DNA from: Plasmopara viticola
Lineage: Eukaryota > Oomycota > Peronosporomycetes > Peronosporales > Peronosporaceae
Assembly: GCA_001695595.3 (NCBI GenBank)
Contig: MBPM02000001.1
Span: 2,480,001-2,544,000, forward strand
Length of the DNA: 64,000 nt
Direction: 5' to 3'
Shown here one piece after another: positions 10,738 through 21,945 of the stretch. The translations under genes and the position numbers were made by a program. Every line of letters begins with the position of its first letter. Within the stretch, counting starts at the first letter, position 1. The notes under the pieces were generated by a model. That model was not told where the DNA came from. It saw nothing but the letters and a program-made list of their open reading frames with translations, and did no database searches.

Positions 10738-13662
10738 TTACACGTGCATGACAAAGTCGCTAACGGGTACTTGACATCGGTGCTCGAGACACTTTTGCAC
10801 CCACTCTTTTGAAACAACCCGAGGCTCTGGTACACCTTGGTGCCGTATGTTCCGAATAGCAGGAGCAACTTGCTTTACTTGAGTCGAGTCGGCGACGACA
10901 ACATGAGTGACACTAGAGTCAATCGTGCGGACAGCTAGACCGCCATATAGCCGAAGCTGCTGCTCAAGTAGCTTCATTTGCCCCGTTAAGAGACAGTCGG
11001 CTTCTTTTGAACATAAAGTCGTTTTGGTGTGAAAGTACACGATGCAATGAGACAAGAAAGTGAACGCACTCTCCATTGCTTCCGCTTCTTCCATCTCCAA
11101 ATCTTTTATTCTAAGTTGCCACGGGGAAGTTTTCTTGGAAAGAGTTGGCAGCTCGTGCAAAATTTGACGTAGATCGTCCGAAGTGACATGCTCCGTAAAA
11201 TGGTCTCCGTAGCGATCATATTTCTTCGCCAAGAGCTCTCGCTGCATGTCAGTTGCGAATATGAAATCTGTTGCCTTTAGGGCTACCAAGCGAGAGGCTG
11301 ACACGCATTGAAGTACCCATCGGACGTGCACAATGTTGAACAATCCTTGTTTTTTTAAATTTACAACCTTAAAACCAGCATCTCCAGGGGCGACAACATA
11401 ATGTGTGGATCCAGCAATTGGATTTTGTACGATGGTTCCCCCAAACGAATGCAAAAGTTTTTCGACGGCTTGTTTCGACAATCCCACGGCATTTTTCTCA
11501 ACAATACCGTCTGGAAGCGATGACATGAACTCTAGCGTTAGCGCTTCGTACTTTCCTGGCAGCACGCAAAACTCCATTTCTTTGAAAATATCACGCTCTT
11601 GTTCAATACCCTCCAAGTCTGCTTGAGAATAGCCTTGGAGGATGCCATTGGGACGCCGACTCGTACTAGATTGACGTTTTTTAATGCGTTTTATAGCACC
11701 TTTTTGCCCCAGAGCTACTCCTGAAGCGCGCTTGATCGATAGACTTCCACGAGCTGCATTGAGATCCTGAAGATCAATACACTGGTACCATTCCTTATCG
11801 TTACGAATTGCTTTGCAACGAGGAAATCGAAGCGTGAGCCCCGTTTGGTATAGTGTCGTAAACGACAACTCAAATCCGTAGACTTCGAGAATCTTAGAAT
11901 GTCGTGGGTCGATCCAAACATCCGGTCTCAAGTCGCTCTTTTGCGGCTTCCACCCGTTGAAATGAGACGGAATGTTGTTATCGTCCCACGGCTGCCAGTA
12001 CGGTGCCAATTGTTGTCGCATTTGCTCCAGCTCTTCTAAATTGTAGCCAGTACCAACCTTAGCAAACGTGTATACCGCTGGACATGCTGCCCCTGGCTTT
12101 GTCGCTTCTGCTGCCTGGTTCTCATCCAACGAGTGCGCCAGAATACCAAGCAAAAAGACTGATACATTGCCACTTCGACGTCTACCCGTGCCGTAAAATC
12201 CACCGACAATAATTGTATCCAAGTCGGTAGTCATACCGGCATAATCTGGCTTGAGTTTTAACCATTTCTTTGTCTTCCTACTACTTTCCCCACACATGTA
12301 GTGCGCATTCAGGTCCTTCATTATCACGCCCTCACCTCCATTGGATACCTGTGCATCAACTTCTGCCATGACTCGATCATGCCTTTCTCTAGCGGATTTT
12401 TCGTTGACAAGTTTTTGCTCGATAATTAGGATGCGATGATCTGATGGGTTAAGAATCCGAAGCAGCAATTTACGTCGAGCATGAAGCGGAAGACCCATTA
12501 CGGCATTCATGTCACCCGGACCGTGAAATCCTTCACGAATCAATGCTTCAGCTTTCGGGCTTCCACCAAGGTAAACCACATCCCACACGATATAGCACAA
12601 CCATCGATTTGTCGCTTCTCCTTTGCGTACGGCATTTGCCGTATTCTTTAGCAGCCCAAATTCACGAAGACGATACTCTGTATTGTCCCAAACCATCATT
12701 TCGCCATCCAAGATACAATCGACTCCAGGCTCTAGTTGCGACAACACATGTGGCTTGATCGACGGGGCATACGTTTCGGTATAATTCACCCCATTTCTCG
12801 AAATAAATTGCACGTCGTTTCCTTGCACATGACACGTAATTCGCTCTCCATCCAACTTTGGCTCCATCACAAACACATCCGCATCGATTGCACTAATGCA
12901 TTCTCCAAAATTTACTCGTTTCGCCAGCATTGGCGTAAAGACCTGGAAAGGCGCAAGCTGAGGTACATACCTTACCGCAGAGTTGCGGAGCTCCCGACAG
13001 ACTTTTTGCAGATCGTTTGTATGATTGTACATCTCTACTGCATCGGGATGAATGTATTTGAGCACTCGTTCGTGTCGAAGTCCAATCTTGAGATCCTTTA
13101 GCACCACTCGAATCAGCCACTTTTGCTCGTCAGCAGAATACTCTGTCGCAAGCTTCATAAACACTTTCTTTCGAGCTATCGTGCTATCAGCTTGCACCAG
13201 TGTGTCCAACAAGTCATTAACATGTCCCAACGTATGTTGCTCCTTGGATTTGGACCTCGCACTTTGATACAGCACGACGTCGAACAACACGGCAGCAAAG
13301 TCCCCTACCGACTTGCTTTCGACGATCTTAGGATCATTAAAGTGCTCGAGCTTCTGTGCATCCTTGCTTATGGGTGCTAATCCAAGTACGTCAATATACA
13401 GCTTTGCAATCTTCTTTTCCTTGAGCATATAAGTGCGTTCGCGGTCCAACTGAGGCAGCACCAGGCGAATGAGCGGATACAGATCGCCACCACCCACCTG
13501 GGCGTGCAAAGTAGCACTGAAGAGCAAATTCAACTTCGCATCGTTTTTGCGTGAGGTCTCGACGGCCTTAAGCACGGAGCACAGCGCCGTAAAGGACAGT
13601 CTTGACGCTGCGCTCTGGTCCAAACCCGCGTCCATAACAGTAGAAAAGTCGCTGAATAACAA
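10738..13662 (-). CDS. LIG4: DNA ligase IV (ATP-dependent, non-homologous end joining)
   Basis: 974 residues, single exon. Order: N-terminal DNA-binding domain (about 20-230); adenylation domain with motif I EPKLDGER, Lys269 being the predicted AMP acceptor; later nucleotidyltransferase motifs including DGEMMVWD and EGVIMKDL; OB-fold region ending with LRFPRCKAIRNDKEW; then two C-terminal BRCT domains (about 690-800 and 865-974). Two C-terminal BRCTs after a ligase core are diagnostic of ligase IV rather than ligase I or III. Animal LIG4 is about 910 residues, so this is full length. In other eukaryotes it seals double-strand breaks with XRCC4 and Ku. The POLL-like gene at 15151 is two genes away. 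The first Met was used; M10 is an alternative. Confidence 0.96.
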   Translation of the reverse strand: MLFSDFSTVMDAGLDQSAASRLSFTALCSVLKAVETSRKNDAKLNLLFSATLHAQVGGGDLYPLIRLVLPQLDRERTYMLKEKKIAKLYIDVLGLAPISKDAQKLEHFNDPKIVESKSVGDFAAVLFDVVLYQSARSKSKEQHTLGHVNDLLDTLVQADSTIARKKVFMKLATEYSADEQKWLIRVVLKDLKIGLRHERVLKYIHPDAVEMYNHTNDLQKVCRELRNSAVRYVPQLAPFQVFTPMLAKRVNFGECISAIDADVFVMEPKLDGERITCHVQGNDVQFISRNGVNYTETYAPSIKPHVLSQLEPGVDCILDGEMMVWDNTEYRLREFGLLKNTANAVRKGEATNRWLCYIVWDVVYLGGSPKAEALIREGFHGPGDMNAVMGLPLHARRKLLLRILNPSDHRILIIEQKLVNEKSARERHDRVMAEVDAQVSNGGEGVIMKDLNAHYMCGESSRKTKKWLKLKPDYAGMTTDLDTIIVGGFYGTGRRRSGNVSVFLLGILAHSLDENQAAEATKPGAACPAVYTFAKVGTGYNLEELEQMRQQLAPYWQPWDDNNIPSHFNGWKPQKSDLRPDVWIDPRHSKILEVYGFELSFTTLYQTGLTLRFPRCKAIRNDKEWYQCIDLQDLNAARGSLSIKRASGVALGQKGAIKRIKKRQSSTSRRPNGILQGYSQADLEGIEQERDIFKEMEFCVLPGKYEALTLEFMSSLPDGIVEKNAVGLSKQAVEKLLHSFGGTIVQNPIAGSTHYVVAPGDAGFKVVNLKKQGLFNIVHVRWVLQCVSASRLVALKATDFIFATDMQRELLAKKYDRYGDHFTEHVTSDDLRQILHELPTLSKKTSPWQLRIKDLEMEEAEAMESAFTFLSHCIVYFHTKTTLCSKEADCLLTGQMKLLEQQLRLYGGLAVRTIDSSVTHVVVADSTQVKQVAPAIRNIRHQGVPEPRVVSKEWVQKCLEHRCQVPVSDFVMHV

Positions 13663-13884
13663 TTTTTGGGTTACATCGTGACTTTTTACATAATAAGCAA
13701 CTTGAAGTCAACAATTGTAGTACATGAAAAGCTCTGAGCTACGTTTTCGTGTTGGATGGTCTCACGTCTATCGTATTGATCTATCGTTAAAAGCTTCTAC
13801 CGAACCTAGGTACATGTATACAAAAGAAATAGTGTACAAAGATTTCGAGTCCCTTGCGACTTGAGTAAGAAACCAGATATTGGG

Positions 13885-15048
13885 ATGTGGGCAAGCCTTG
13901 CGTTCGAGGTTGCAAGTGCTGCATATGGGCTTTCGACTGTAGTCACGGATGTGATTTTAAATTACGAATATATCAATCGCCACTGGTTGGAAGAGTACAT
14001 TCTATCCATTGTCTTTCTTGTTGTAAATGCCATCGTCACAAGCTTCGTGGGGTTAAGAATCGATCAGGGCTATCCAAATCGCTTTTCGTACAAGAAATCA
14101 ATCAATACGGTGGTAAGCTTTGGCATTGGATTACTGCAGATGCGCGTATTGGTCGAGACCATACATACTGTTGTTTTAAGAATCAAGAGCGAGCAAACCG
14201 AGATACCTGTGGAAATAGACGTGGACACAATCGGCAACGCTCGTGAGTTGAGGACAATCGCAGTGAATAACCAAACTATCACTAACACATCAAAAGGAAA
14301 TGAGATCAGTCGTGCCCAGCATGAGCTATTGTACGTGACGTTCGTTCAAGCCATTGTGCGTGATATTCCATTGTTTGTACTGCAAGCAAATGCTACCATT
14401 CACTACCGCAAGTGGCACTTCATTGACCTTTTTACGGTCATTTCGACATTTATCTCACTTGCCCATGGCACAGCTGCGTACGTGGCAAAAGAGGACGGCA
14501 ATCGCTTAAAAGTCTTGGCTTTTGGGTTTCTCGTGGGCCAGTTTGTGTTTCGCTTAGGAGCAATTTTGCTCTTAGCAATGACAAAAGGATTGGCAATTCT
14601 GGTGTATGGGATCGTAATAACGGTATTGGCAATCCTCTGGACGGTACGACTTTGCTTAGCCCACCCAAGTCACCGCTTCATCGACCAAGTGCATCGTGCA
14701 ATCATCTACTTTCCGCTGTTCACATTATTTGTCATCGATGGATCAAGGCTAACGGCCGAGTGCGGATCAGCAATTTCTGGTCTACGAAGCCGGAAACTTC
14801 TGCTTCTCCATCTTTGGCGATGTCTAGAAAATATTGTTGGGATCCTCCTCGCCACCTTGCTTCCACGTTATACTGATTTCGGAGTCAGCTCTGACGAAAC
14901 TGTGGTGGCTATTGGAGGACTCTGTTTTGGCGTCTATTTAATTTTAGCCTCTGTTTTTCACTGCGCTTCGAAATCTAGTACAACGCTTAATCCCAACAAC
15001 GAGGAGAGCAGCAGTGGTGAGTCGCTATATAGGATAGGGCTCAATTGA
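13885..15048 (+). CDS. Multi-pass membrane protein, XK-related-like
   Basis: About 387 residues from the first ATG at 13885; the frame is open a few codons upstream without an ATG. About eight to ten hydrophobic segments are spread over the length. Near residues 160-185 it reads FVQAIVRDIPLFVLQANA, recalling the 'E-N-x-P-Q-L-x-L-Q' helix of XK/XKR phospholipid scramblases. The early YILSIVFLVVNAIVTSFVGL helix also fits that family. No catalytic signature is visible. It starts about 220 nt from the divergent LIG4 start and ends 102 nt before the POLL-like gene. XK assignment is an inference from a few positions; 'conserved membrane protein' is the safe call. Confidence 0.7.
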   Translation: MWASLAFEVASAAYGLSTVVTDVILNYEYINRHWLEEYILSIVFLVVNAIVTSFVGLRIDQGYPNRFSYKKSINTVVSFGIGLLQMRVLVETIHTVVLRIKSEQTEIPVEIDVDTIGNARELRTIAVNNQTITNTSKGNEISRAQHELLYVTFVQAIVRDIPLFVLQANATIHYRKWHFIDLFTVISTFISLAHGTAAYVAKEDGNRLKVLAFGFLVGQFVFRLGAILLLAMTKGLAILVYGIVITVLAILWTVRLCLAHPSHRFIDQVHRAIIYFPLFTLFVIDGSRLTAECGSAISGLRSRKLLLLHLWRCLENIVGILLATLLPRYTDFGVSSDETVVAIGGLCFGVYLILASVFHCASKSSTTLNPNNEESSSGESLYRIGLN

Positions 15049-15150
15049 AACAGTCTTGTTAAACAATATACCCATACTATTGTTAGTGTTGGCCATGTTC
15101 AAACAGTCAATCGAATTTTTTAACTGTCAAAGTCTTGTTGTTGATAATCC

Positions 15151-17594
15151 ATGGTCTTAGAGCTGCAATCTGCCCAACAGAAGCGTGATTTCTTTAAGCA
15201 AATCGATGAACTGCTTCGTCCACCAAGACGTCGACGTCCAAAGTCAACAACTATTCAAAGTATCGACACCACATGTGGGACGCGGCCTTTTGCGACGACT
15301 ACCCCTTCCGTGGTTGAGAAAGAGCGTTTGCCATTGCAAGAGCAAGCATTTGATCAAACTAAAGAAGTAGCGCCAGAGATGCGCGATTTGAAAAAGCTTG
15401 GTGCGTTACAACAAGGCAAACGATCTCAGAAACAAAAGCTTGATGATGGCTCAGTTTCCAAGAAATCAAGGCGTGTGGTTTCAACTCCATCTGTGGATCC
15501 TAGTACGCTGCTATTGCGTGACAAAAGGGTCTTAGTAGTCCCAGTCGGTCCTGACATGGGTCGTAAACGAGTGCAAATTTTGCAAGGCATCATTGAAAAA
15601 CTTGGGGGGATTGTAACGGACTTGACATTGAAGACGGGCTCCAAAGCAGGTGGTGGATCAAGAAGTAGTACCATTGTAAAGTGGGATAGAATTTCTTTAA
15701 TTATTGCAAGTGCTGAGCTCACAAGCGATAAGGCAGCAGAATTCTTGGGCGTTAAGAAATTCCCTCCGCCTCTTATTGAGGTTTACACGCCTGAATGGTT
15801 GGTGTTTTTGCGACAAGAGCACAAAGTTCCGCCTATGGGTGTTGTGTTGACGTGGTCTGAGCGGCAACAGGTTCAAGAAGAGGCAACGAGGCACAATCAA
15901 CATTGCCAAGAGGTAGCTAGACAGATTGAGGAAAAAAGTGCTCGAAAAGATAAAAGTGATGACAGTGGCAGTGACGAATGCTCGGATTTGGAAAACTCGG
16001 ATACGCGACAAATCGTCCGAGCACCTCCTGTGCAAATCGATAGCGCAGAGGCCCGTGAGCAGCAAGCAGAGTTGGATGAAAAAAATCGTAAGCTTGTTGA
16101 GGAGCGCACACCCATTTTCTACCGGAACAATCCTGGCTTTCGTCCAATTAATGAGACTGCGGTACCAGATTCCAAAAAAGTTAAAGGCGAAGGATTTATT
16201 TGCCAACGATCATCAGGTTTGCCGTGCTTCTCGCTTAAATGTCAAAAAAAAATTAAAAGTATTATTTTTTTATGAGCAGCCATTCAGCGAAATCTTAATG
16301 CACACTTGACAGACCCACTAGAGGAAATGATGGAGTTTCTTGATGTTGAAAGAGATGTATGGCGGCAGTATATGTATAAGGTTTGCTTCTTTTGAAGTCA
16401 TTAGTTTTGCATTTGGCATTAAAAATTTGGCGTGATTCTATGTAGAAAGTGGTGATGAGCTTGAAAACCATGCGCCGCCGCGTATGCAGTGTCAAGGATT
16501 TCAAGGACGTGCATTGGGTGAAGGGACGATTGCGAGATAAAGTTACCGAAATTCTCGAGACAGGTCGCCTAGCTAAGCTCGACGCCAAGAAGAGGAATCC
16601 TAGATTATGTGCATTGGTCGAGATTGCTCGAGTTTGGGGCGTCGGGCCAGTTACAGCAGCAAAGCTTTATGGCCAAGGGTACAAGTCAGTAGCAGATTTG
16701 CGAAAGCCCGCCGCTGCTAAAGTGCTCACAGCACAGCAACAAATCGGTGTGAAACATTACGAAGATATTTTGACTAAGATTCCAAGGTGCGTCACATTGT
16801 ATACCGCAGTCTTTGCCAGTCGTTGACCTAAATTTTTTTAAAATTATGGATTTCTTAGAGCTGAAGTGCATCAGATTGAACAAGTTGTCGTGAATGAAGT
16901 TCGCAAAATGATTCCAAATGCCATTGCTTTAGCATGCGGCTCGTATCGTCGTGGCAAGCTTTCTTCTGGCGACTGCGACGTGCTTGTCACGAATCCAGAC
17001 GCTGACACGTGTGATATTTTACCTGAATTACTTCAACGTCTTCACGCATCGGGATTTCTTACCGGTAGGCTGTCTATAAAAGTATTCGATTTTTTTTAGG
17101 TTACAATCTTTATTTGTTGGCAGACGACTTGACACATTATCAAAAGCAAAAGACTGGTGGTTGCGATACCTACATGGGTGTATGCCGCGTTTCTAAGGTT
17201 GGTAGAAAAGATTGATTACGATCATGCCATGTCTAATGTTATGCACCACTAGGATCTTCCCCATCGTCGCCTAGACATCAAAATTTACCCCCGACATTTT
17301 TTTGGGTTTGCAATTTTGTACTTTACCGGAAGTGACCATTTCAACAGAAGTATGCGACTATTTGCAAACAAGAATGGTTGGAGTCTGTCGGACCGTGCAC
17401 TTACTCGCGTGATGCGAGTAAACGGCACAAAAGTGCGGCTTGGTGACAGTGTCATTTGCGAGTCCGAAGTGGACGCCTTTATCGCCTTGGGGCTTGAGTA
17501 TAAAGATCCTACCGAGCGCAATTGCTTCGATCTAAAGTTTATCGAAGAGGATGAAGCAAAAGCCAAACGAAATTTTAACGTTGGTGCGAAATAA
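15151..17594 (+). CDS. POLL: DNA polymerase family X with BRCT domain (polymerase lambda-like), 6 exons
   Basis: Exons by phase and similarity: 15151-16216, 16277-16380, 16446-16786, 16859-17064, 17124-17197, 17253-17594 (introns 55-72 nt), giving about 710 residues. An N-terminal basic region precedes a BRCT domain at about 120-230. A Ser/Asp/Glu-rich linker with many charged residues follows. Next come the 8-kDa/HhH part and the thumb-proximal hairpin GVGPVTAAKLYGQGYKS, the palm motif GSYRRGKLSSGDCDVL with two metal-binding Asp, and RRLDIKIYP with the third. YFTGSDHFNRSMR is the dNTP-binding segment of pol beta/lambda. Domain order and the BRCT favour lambda over beta; TdT/mu are unlikely outside animals. 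Role: gap filling in base excision and end joining. An exon 5 acceptor at 17099 is possible but fits the family less well (FLTDDL expected). Confidence 0.93.
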
Positions 17595-17685
17595 ATTTAT
17601 ATGGTAAAAAAACAGTTTTAGGCAATTTATAAAACCAATTTTATATTTACGACGGATACATTTCTTAGCAAATCCGCAGCTCACG

Positions 17686-18992
17686 ATGACGCTATTTCTC
17701 GCGAATCTGGCAATGTCCAGCTACTTCTTGGCTTTGTGCTACGTTCTTATCACTGCGATGACGGTGAATAAGTACCTTGAAGTGCGAGGCGTCCTTAAGC
17801 GGCATCAGCACACAACATGGAGCACCGTACAGCTGTTGATTATGAGCGTAGCCCTGGGCTCGTTCTTTCGATCGGCTACTTTTTCGACTCTCTGCATTTT
17901 TGACTCTCAAGCCAACGCTGATCTACCCACTGGTATCGCTGGAATCAATCCATGGACACGGGGGAGAGTACCGCCCGAATTTCAAGGAAGCGACCTCAAC
18001 GAGACGGATGACGCTCCTCAAGGAAGGCACGCCAAGGCAGAGCTTGACTTTTACAACAAAGTTGTGGCTGTGCTCTTTAACTTACCGGATTTTCTCTTCG
18101 TTTCGTCCTATTTACTGCTCGTGCTGGTTTGGGCCGAAGCTTTTCAATCGGTCGGTATTTTACAACCACTGCATTACGATGTGAGTTTATTGTAGAGTTT
18201 TACAGATGCTTTGTACTGCTTGGCCGTAGTCTCGACGCCATTGGTTTTCTGCTGCAGTGTTTCGACGAAAATGGATGATATTTTACCTAGTCTTTAATGG
18301 AGGACTATACTTGACACAGTTGGTGCTGTATGCAAGTCTTTTTTTGATTGACAAAAACGGAATCTTTGATGACGACAAGCAAAACCATCTCAGTGTCGTA
18401 CGTTCAATGCCCATTCATGTCGCTCTTTTGGACGGCAAGATGACCTCACGTGATTGTAAATTGCACAGATTCCCGCCATGATTTTTTATTTGGTCGCGGC
18501 TGCCGACTTATTCCTACCACTTATCATCTTTTCGACGTGGTTATACTTGACACTGTCGCTATCAGGATTTCCACTAAAATCGCGATCCGCGAAAATTCGC
18601 TTACAACTTGTGGGCCGGCTCGTCATGACGTGGAGCTTTGGGCGAATATTGTACAGTGTCATGACGCTACTTACATTTACAAAGGTAATTTTTGGCAAGT
18701 GGTCGAAGTTGCTAAAAATTAAGCAATCTTTTGGCTTTGATCTGATGTTACAGGGATGGTTTAACGTGCATCGTGAAAACGCTTCGGTATTGCATTGAAA
18801 ATTCAAGATTAAAAATTTTTTAGTGTAATTTACTGAGCGGTTGTGCTGTAGACACAGGCAATGCTACTCGTTGTAGTATTTTTTGCTGCCGAATTGACGC
18901 CAATCTATCTGACACTCGACAAACGTTTGCTTGCGATGCTGTCTGTAGAGGAATATGAACCGCTTCTTGAAAGTTCTGAATTTTACCGTTAG
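17686..18992 (+). CDS. TOM1/THH1-type seven-transmembrane protein, 5 exons
   Basis: Exons proposed at 17686-18154, 18258-18397, 18469-18684, 18754-18786 and 18852-18992 keep the frame and give about 332 residues. Seven hydrophobic helices are visible. The segment FNLPDFLFVSSYLLLVLVWA followed by E-A-F-Q matches the helix of plant TOM1/TOM3/THH1 proteins (LPGLLFFSTYTLLVLFWAE type). Exon 5 has the last helix, with AELTP where plant proteins have an E-x-x-P. In plants these are tonoplast proteins that tobamoviruses exploit for replication; their normal function is poorly known, and oomycetes carry the same domain. It starts 91 nt after the POLL-like gene. Exon 4 is only 33 nt, so this junction is the least certain. 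Confidence 0.78.
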
Positions 18993-19147
18993 TGAGCTAG
19001 CCGATGTATCAAAACGATGGGAGTTAAAATCATCCCAATCAACGTGATAGTAAACGAGGCTACGGTTTTGGAGTTATGTATTAATTTTGCCTTTTAATAT
19101 AAACGGCTTACAACTTTCTTTACTCGGGCATATATGAACCAGGATAA

Positions 19148-20475
19148 TCATGCTACTATGAAGTCGAATATGGGGCGAATGACAAGTGATTCCCAGTCTG
19201 CAAGCTGAAAGTAAGACTCGAGCATGGGCAAGCGGTTGCCAGCAACTGCCGAAGTGCTGCCGTATTTTCCACAAATCGAGATAGCAAAGCCACTCTGTGC
19301 ATCCACGTGCCTTTTAAATTTCCACATGAAGCACTCGTCTGTCCACACGAGGTGCTGAACATCATTGGAAGGCGGCACTACAGACTTACTAATGATGGCA
19401 AATGTGTCTTTATCAATTGAAATGCGACAAACGAGCGTCATTGCGTGGCGTGGGAAGCTCTCTCCAATAAATTGGTGAATGTTGCGCGTCAAGCACATGT
19501 TGTCATTTAGCTTTTTCAAAATCTAACAATTTAACAGCATGTCAACGTTAAAACACACTTGACAAAACGCCTTTCACGGCAACGTACGCAAAATTTGCTC
19601 CGCCGACGGTGCAGTAACGCCTGCTTGGCTTCATCGTGAAACATGGCCCACGTCTCGTTAAAGACACGGACCATATCATCCTTTACAAAACTCTTTTCAG
19701 AATACGCATGCATGTACATCGACTTGGATTCCCGCTTCGTCTGCCAACCCATAAATGTGACCGCTTCGCCGCTTACTTGATACTCCATCATTTCCGTAAA
19801 AGCCTCTCGGGATATCTTCTCTAGCTCCTCATCGGACGGGTATTTGACATTTTTCATAAACTGAATGCTATCAGTTGATGGCTAATTGGCACAACAGTTC
19901 CAAGCACCGTACCGTCACTCCCAACCAATCAATTTAAATGGATTATCCCTTCCTTGGTACGCACCGGCATGGCCTGTTGAATTTTCTCGGCAAATCGTTG
20001 ACGTTTGCGATTTTCACTGAGCAAAAACTCTTTTTGGCGACGCAAGCACTTGGTGAGCTCCATGATCTCGACGTACTTTTCAATTTTGCTAGAGCGCTCA
20101 AGTGGTAGATTCGACTTATCCTGGGTCGTACGGGCTGCGATGCGGCTCGCTAACATATTTTCCAGCCGCACAACCTCCGTCCGCATTTGTTCATTGTCCA
20201 CCTGGTATACCAAACATAAGTAAGCAGAGGCGTGAGCGTCCCAGGCCACCCGTGAGCCCGATTGCCAATGAACCACGTACGCCGGGCGAGCTTTTCGAGT
20301 ATGGGCGAGTAGCCAAGCTTTTACCATCGTAATGGTCATCGTTCCCGTTTCTTTTTTTTCGTAATGTGAGAGCGTACTGCTCGTTGCCGAGATTCAACGC
20401 CATTGTTGTTCAGGGAGCTGGGTAACCCAGGCGGTGGTTCCTGCTTTGTGTCGGCCGTGAAAACTTCAAACCGCA
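19148..20475 (-). CDS. Coiled-coil protein with START-like C-terminus, start uncertain
   Basis: Minus-strand exons 20201-19965, 19860-19588 and 19522-19148 join in frame. They encode a heptad-rich helix (NEQMRTEVVRLENMLASRI onward, continuing to about FLLSENRKRQRFAEKI). A globular region follows, ending FQLADWESLVIRPIFDFIVA. The layout, a basic/zipper helix then an about 200-residue START-like domain, resembles a large oomycete family often labelled 'M96 mating-specific' or bZIP-START-like; this is from general memory and is moderate at best. A first exon probably lies in 20475-20325. The frame from ATG 20475 reads SRQRAVRSHITKKKKRER and then meets a stop right after an 8-T run (20352-20359). 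Only a 1-nt change in that run would join it to the next exon. So it is either a frameshift, a homopolymer sequencing error, or a start at the Met at 20339. Confidence 0.62.
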
Positions 20476-20786
20476 TAGTCTTAAACCTCGTATAGTATCA
20501 CGTCGTCGCTCTGTCTCTATGTAGGCCTCAAACCGTCTTAAAAAGTGCACGAGCCCGTGAGAACACATACTTTTTTCGACCATGTCGCAACTGATTCACT
20601 AACTTAGCGTGTGATACAAAACATTATGTTAACACACTTGCTCTTGCCCATCCCTCCGCGCCCCGTCTGTGAATAATCGAAGCTCCTCAGGACGCGCTCT
20701 CACGTCACTCGCTGAGTTCAAGCTCGGACCAAAGAGCCACTCCATTTCGCTTCTCGACTCGTGTCTCTACACTCTCGTTTAGACTC

Positions 20787-21782
20787 ATGGGAGACAAGAA
20801 GAAAAAGACGGCACTGTCGCCAGTGGCCACGGCAGTCTACGATGGTGCGAGCAGACTGATTGCAAGCAGTAACAGCTTCAACGTCGCTTGAGCTAATCGT
20901 GATTTTCGTGCCTTTCTAGGATCCGTGGTTGGGTACGATGGACATTGTCTGGAGAGCGTGACACCGTTAAGTATGGAGGCCGAGTGGGTTCCATACGTGC
21001 ACCGCAAACAGCACGGTGTTGGTCTACAGCCCATTGTGGTACGTTCTAGCACTTGGCATTGCTTTGAAGAGCAAGATCCTTGACAAGTTTATTTTCTTGC
21101 TATTTACTTGCTACAGAAAGTGCGCAATGACTGGACGCCGCTTAACACGCCGTATACACCTCAGTTGATGAAGCTACACTTGAAACGACATGAAGCGTAC
21201 GACGAGCGAGACGAGTACGACGAACGTCCTGGCAAGCAGCTCGTGACGATGGTCAAATCGAAGATTATGCTAGTGTTGCAGCCTGTGCACACAATTCGGT
21301 GAGTGTTCTTTTCGTTATCGTCACATTGATCTGTGCTTACCTACATCGTGATTACCTTATCATAACGTGCTGAGCAGGGTCATTGTGGAGCGCGTTGTAG
21401 CGATAATTGTGCCAAGAAGTATCCAAGAAACTACTTTATTCTCTAAGGTTTGTGTTTGCCATCTGTTTTCAGACCAGCAGCAATGCTTATACTTATTAAT
21501 TTATGCTCTGACTAGATGCGCCCGTGGATAGTCTGGCACTTTACAGCCGTGGTGTGCGTGCCGTTCGTCATGCTACTTAGTCCGATGCTCATTGCACTCG
21601 GCATCTGTACGTCGCCCATTTGGCTTTTTGGTATTGCAGTTATAGTCATGCGACTGCTCATGCGGCGTCACTCTCCTATCGTGGACAAATTGAGTTCTGA
21701 TCCTGAGAAAGAAGAGGAAACGAGTCCGCACCATCCTAACTCAGTGTATCGGCGTGCACACCTTACCGACAACCACGGGTAG
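20787..21782 (+). CDS. Hypothetical protein with C-terminal membrane hairpin, 5 exons
   Basis: Not recognised. Exons 20787-20868, 20920-21038, 21117-21298, 21378-21447 and 21516-21782 (introns 51-79 nt) keep frame and give about 239 residues. The protein starts with a basic MGDKKKKTALS. It has a soluble middle with a charged E/D/R/Y repeat-like patch (YDERDEYDERPGK). Two adjacent hydrophobic segments follow near residues 155-200 (TAVVCVPFVMLLSPMLIALG and SPIWLFGIAVIVMRLLM). The tail is acidic then basic. A membrane hairpin followed by a cytosolic tail suggests an ER or endomembrane anchor, but I will not name a function. It is convergent with GPI8, 163 nt apart. Confidence 0.72.
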
Positions 21783-21945
21783 CGATGTTATCGTTTTATT
21801 CCTCAATTGGGTAGCAGCTCATGGTATTGATAAGTGATTTATTTTATTTTTCCTGCGTCTTTTACTAAAACGCAATCTCCTCTGATAAAGCCAAAATGGC
21901 ATTGCACAATTACTTTGTAAACTTTTGACTGGAGCACGGAACGAG

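Noticed and set aside
17065..17123. 35-nt intron in POLL-like (acceptor at 17099)
   Set aside because: In frame, but a 59-nt intron ending at 17123 restores the family segment FLTDDL and matches neighbouring intron sizes.
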